NCBI GenBank assembly: GCA_005883175.1 | Contig: VAYV01000021.1 | Span: 1-6,420, forward strand | Source of the DNA: Actinomycetota bacterium | Lineage (GTDB): Bacteria > Actinomycetota > AC-67 | Length of the DNA stretch: 6,420 bases | Reading direction: 5' to 3' | Notes under the pieces: model-generated | Databases searched by the model: none | The model's input: the letters and a program-made list of their open reading frames with translations, nothing else | What the model was told of the DNA's origin: nothing | In this document: positions 6,298 through 6,420 of the stretch, piece after piece | How positions within the stretch are numbered: the stretch's first letter is position 1 | How the letters are laid out: the number at the start of each line of letters is the position of its first letter | Position numbers and translations under genes: made by a program

Positions 6298-6420
6298 GTG
6301 AAACCCGGTCCACGCCTCGCAACCCTTCTGTCGTGCGCGGTCGTGGGGTCCGGTCTCGCGACGATCGGCGCCGCGACCACCTGGTATCGGACGGTGCAAC
6401 CCTCGCGGAAGATCACGTCG
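6298..6420 (+). CDS. Trp-operon-associated membrane protein, N-terminal part (cut by window end)
   Basis: Forty-one codons are open from the GTG at 6298 to the window end. The start is short and positively charged (KPGPR). A hydrophobic helix follows at about residues 7-27, then TTWYRTVQPSRK. A first helix ending in TW plus a short polar stretch, located directly after trpE, resembles the actinobacterial Trp region conserved membrane protein family (TIGR02234, PF09534), which commonly sits between trpE and trpC. Its function is unknown. The two other potential starts in the gap (GTG 6287, TTG 6296) run straight into a stop. No clear ribosome binding site is visible. The family call rests on position and this short match, so it is tentative. 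Confidence 0.6.
   Translation, partial: MKPGPRLATLLSCAVVGSGLATIGAATTWYRTVQPSRKITS

Overview
The window is a compact, high-GC, entirely plus-strand stretch of a histidine biosynthesis operon running into the start of a tryptophan gene group. The order is hisC (3' part only), hisB, hisH, hisA/priA, a small DUF4234 membrane protein gene, hisF, a class I methyltransferase gene, hisI, trpE, and the first 41 codons of a gene resembling the Trp-associated membrane protein family. A his cluster followed by trpE and that membrane protein gene is the arrangement familiar from Actinobacteria (for example Streptomyces). Together with the GC-rich third codon positions, GTG starts and PriA-like features in HisA, this points to an actinobacterium. 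HisA also has a more general N-terminal half, so a deep-branching lineage is plausible, but the genus cannot be told from the sequence.

Bases 1-4765 hold the his block. Most genes overlap by 4 to 11 bases (hisC/hisB, hisB/hisH, hisH/hisA, hisA/DUF4234, hisF/methyltransferase, methyltransferase/hisI) and the only gap is six bases, before hisF, so this is almost certainly one transcript with translational coupling. HisC, HisB, HisH, HisA, HisF and HisI cover much of the pathway: PRA-CH, the ProFAR isomerase, the two-subunit IGP synthase, the dehydratase and the aminotransferase. hisG, hisE, hisD and the histidinol-phosphate phosphatase are not in view. Two non-pathway genes, a three-helix membrane protein and a SAM-dependent methyltransferase, are embedded in the block.

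A 40-base gap (4766-4805) separates hisI from trpE. It holds a perfect 12-base palindrome and a TAGCAT box six bases before the trpE GTG, with no Shine-Dalgarno sequence. This fits a separate, leaderless promoter for trpE inside the operon. TrpE is full length and keeps the feedback-binding LLES motif. The last gene is cut by the window end.

The most unusual observation is in HisF. It matches the classical family residue for residue up to Asp130, then lacks about 19 residues that normally form the loop and helix after the fifth barrel strand, while catalytic, phosphate-binding and ammonia-gate residues are kept. No wholly new system, mobile element, CRISPR array or RNA gene was seen.
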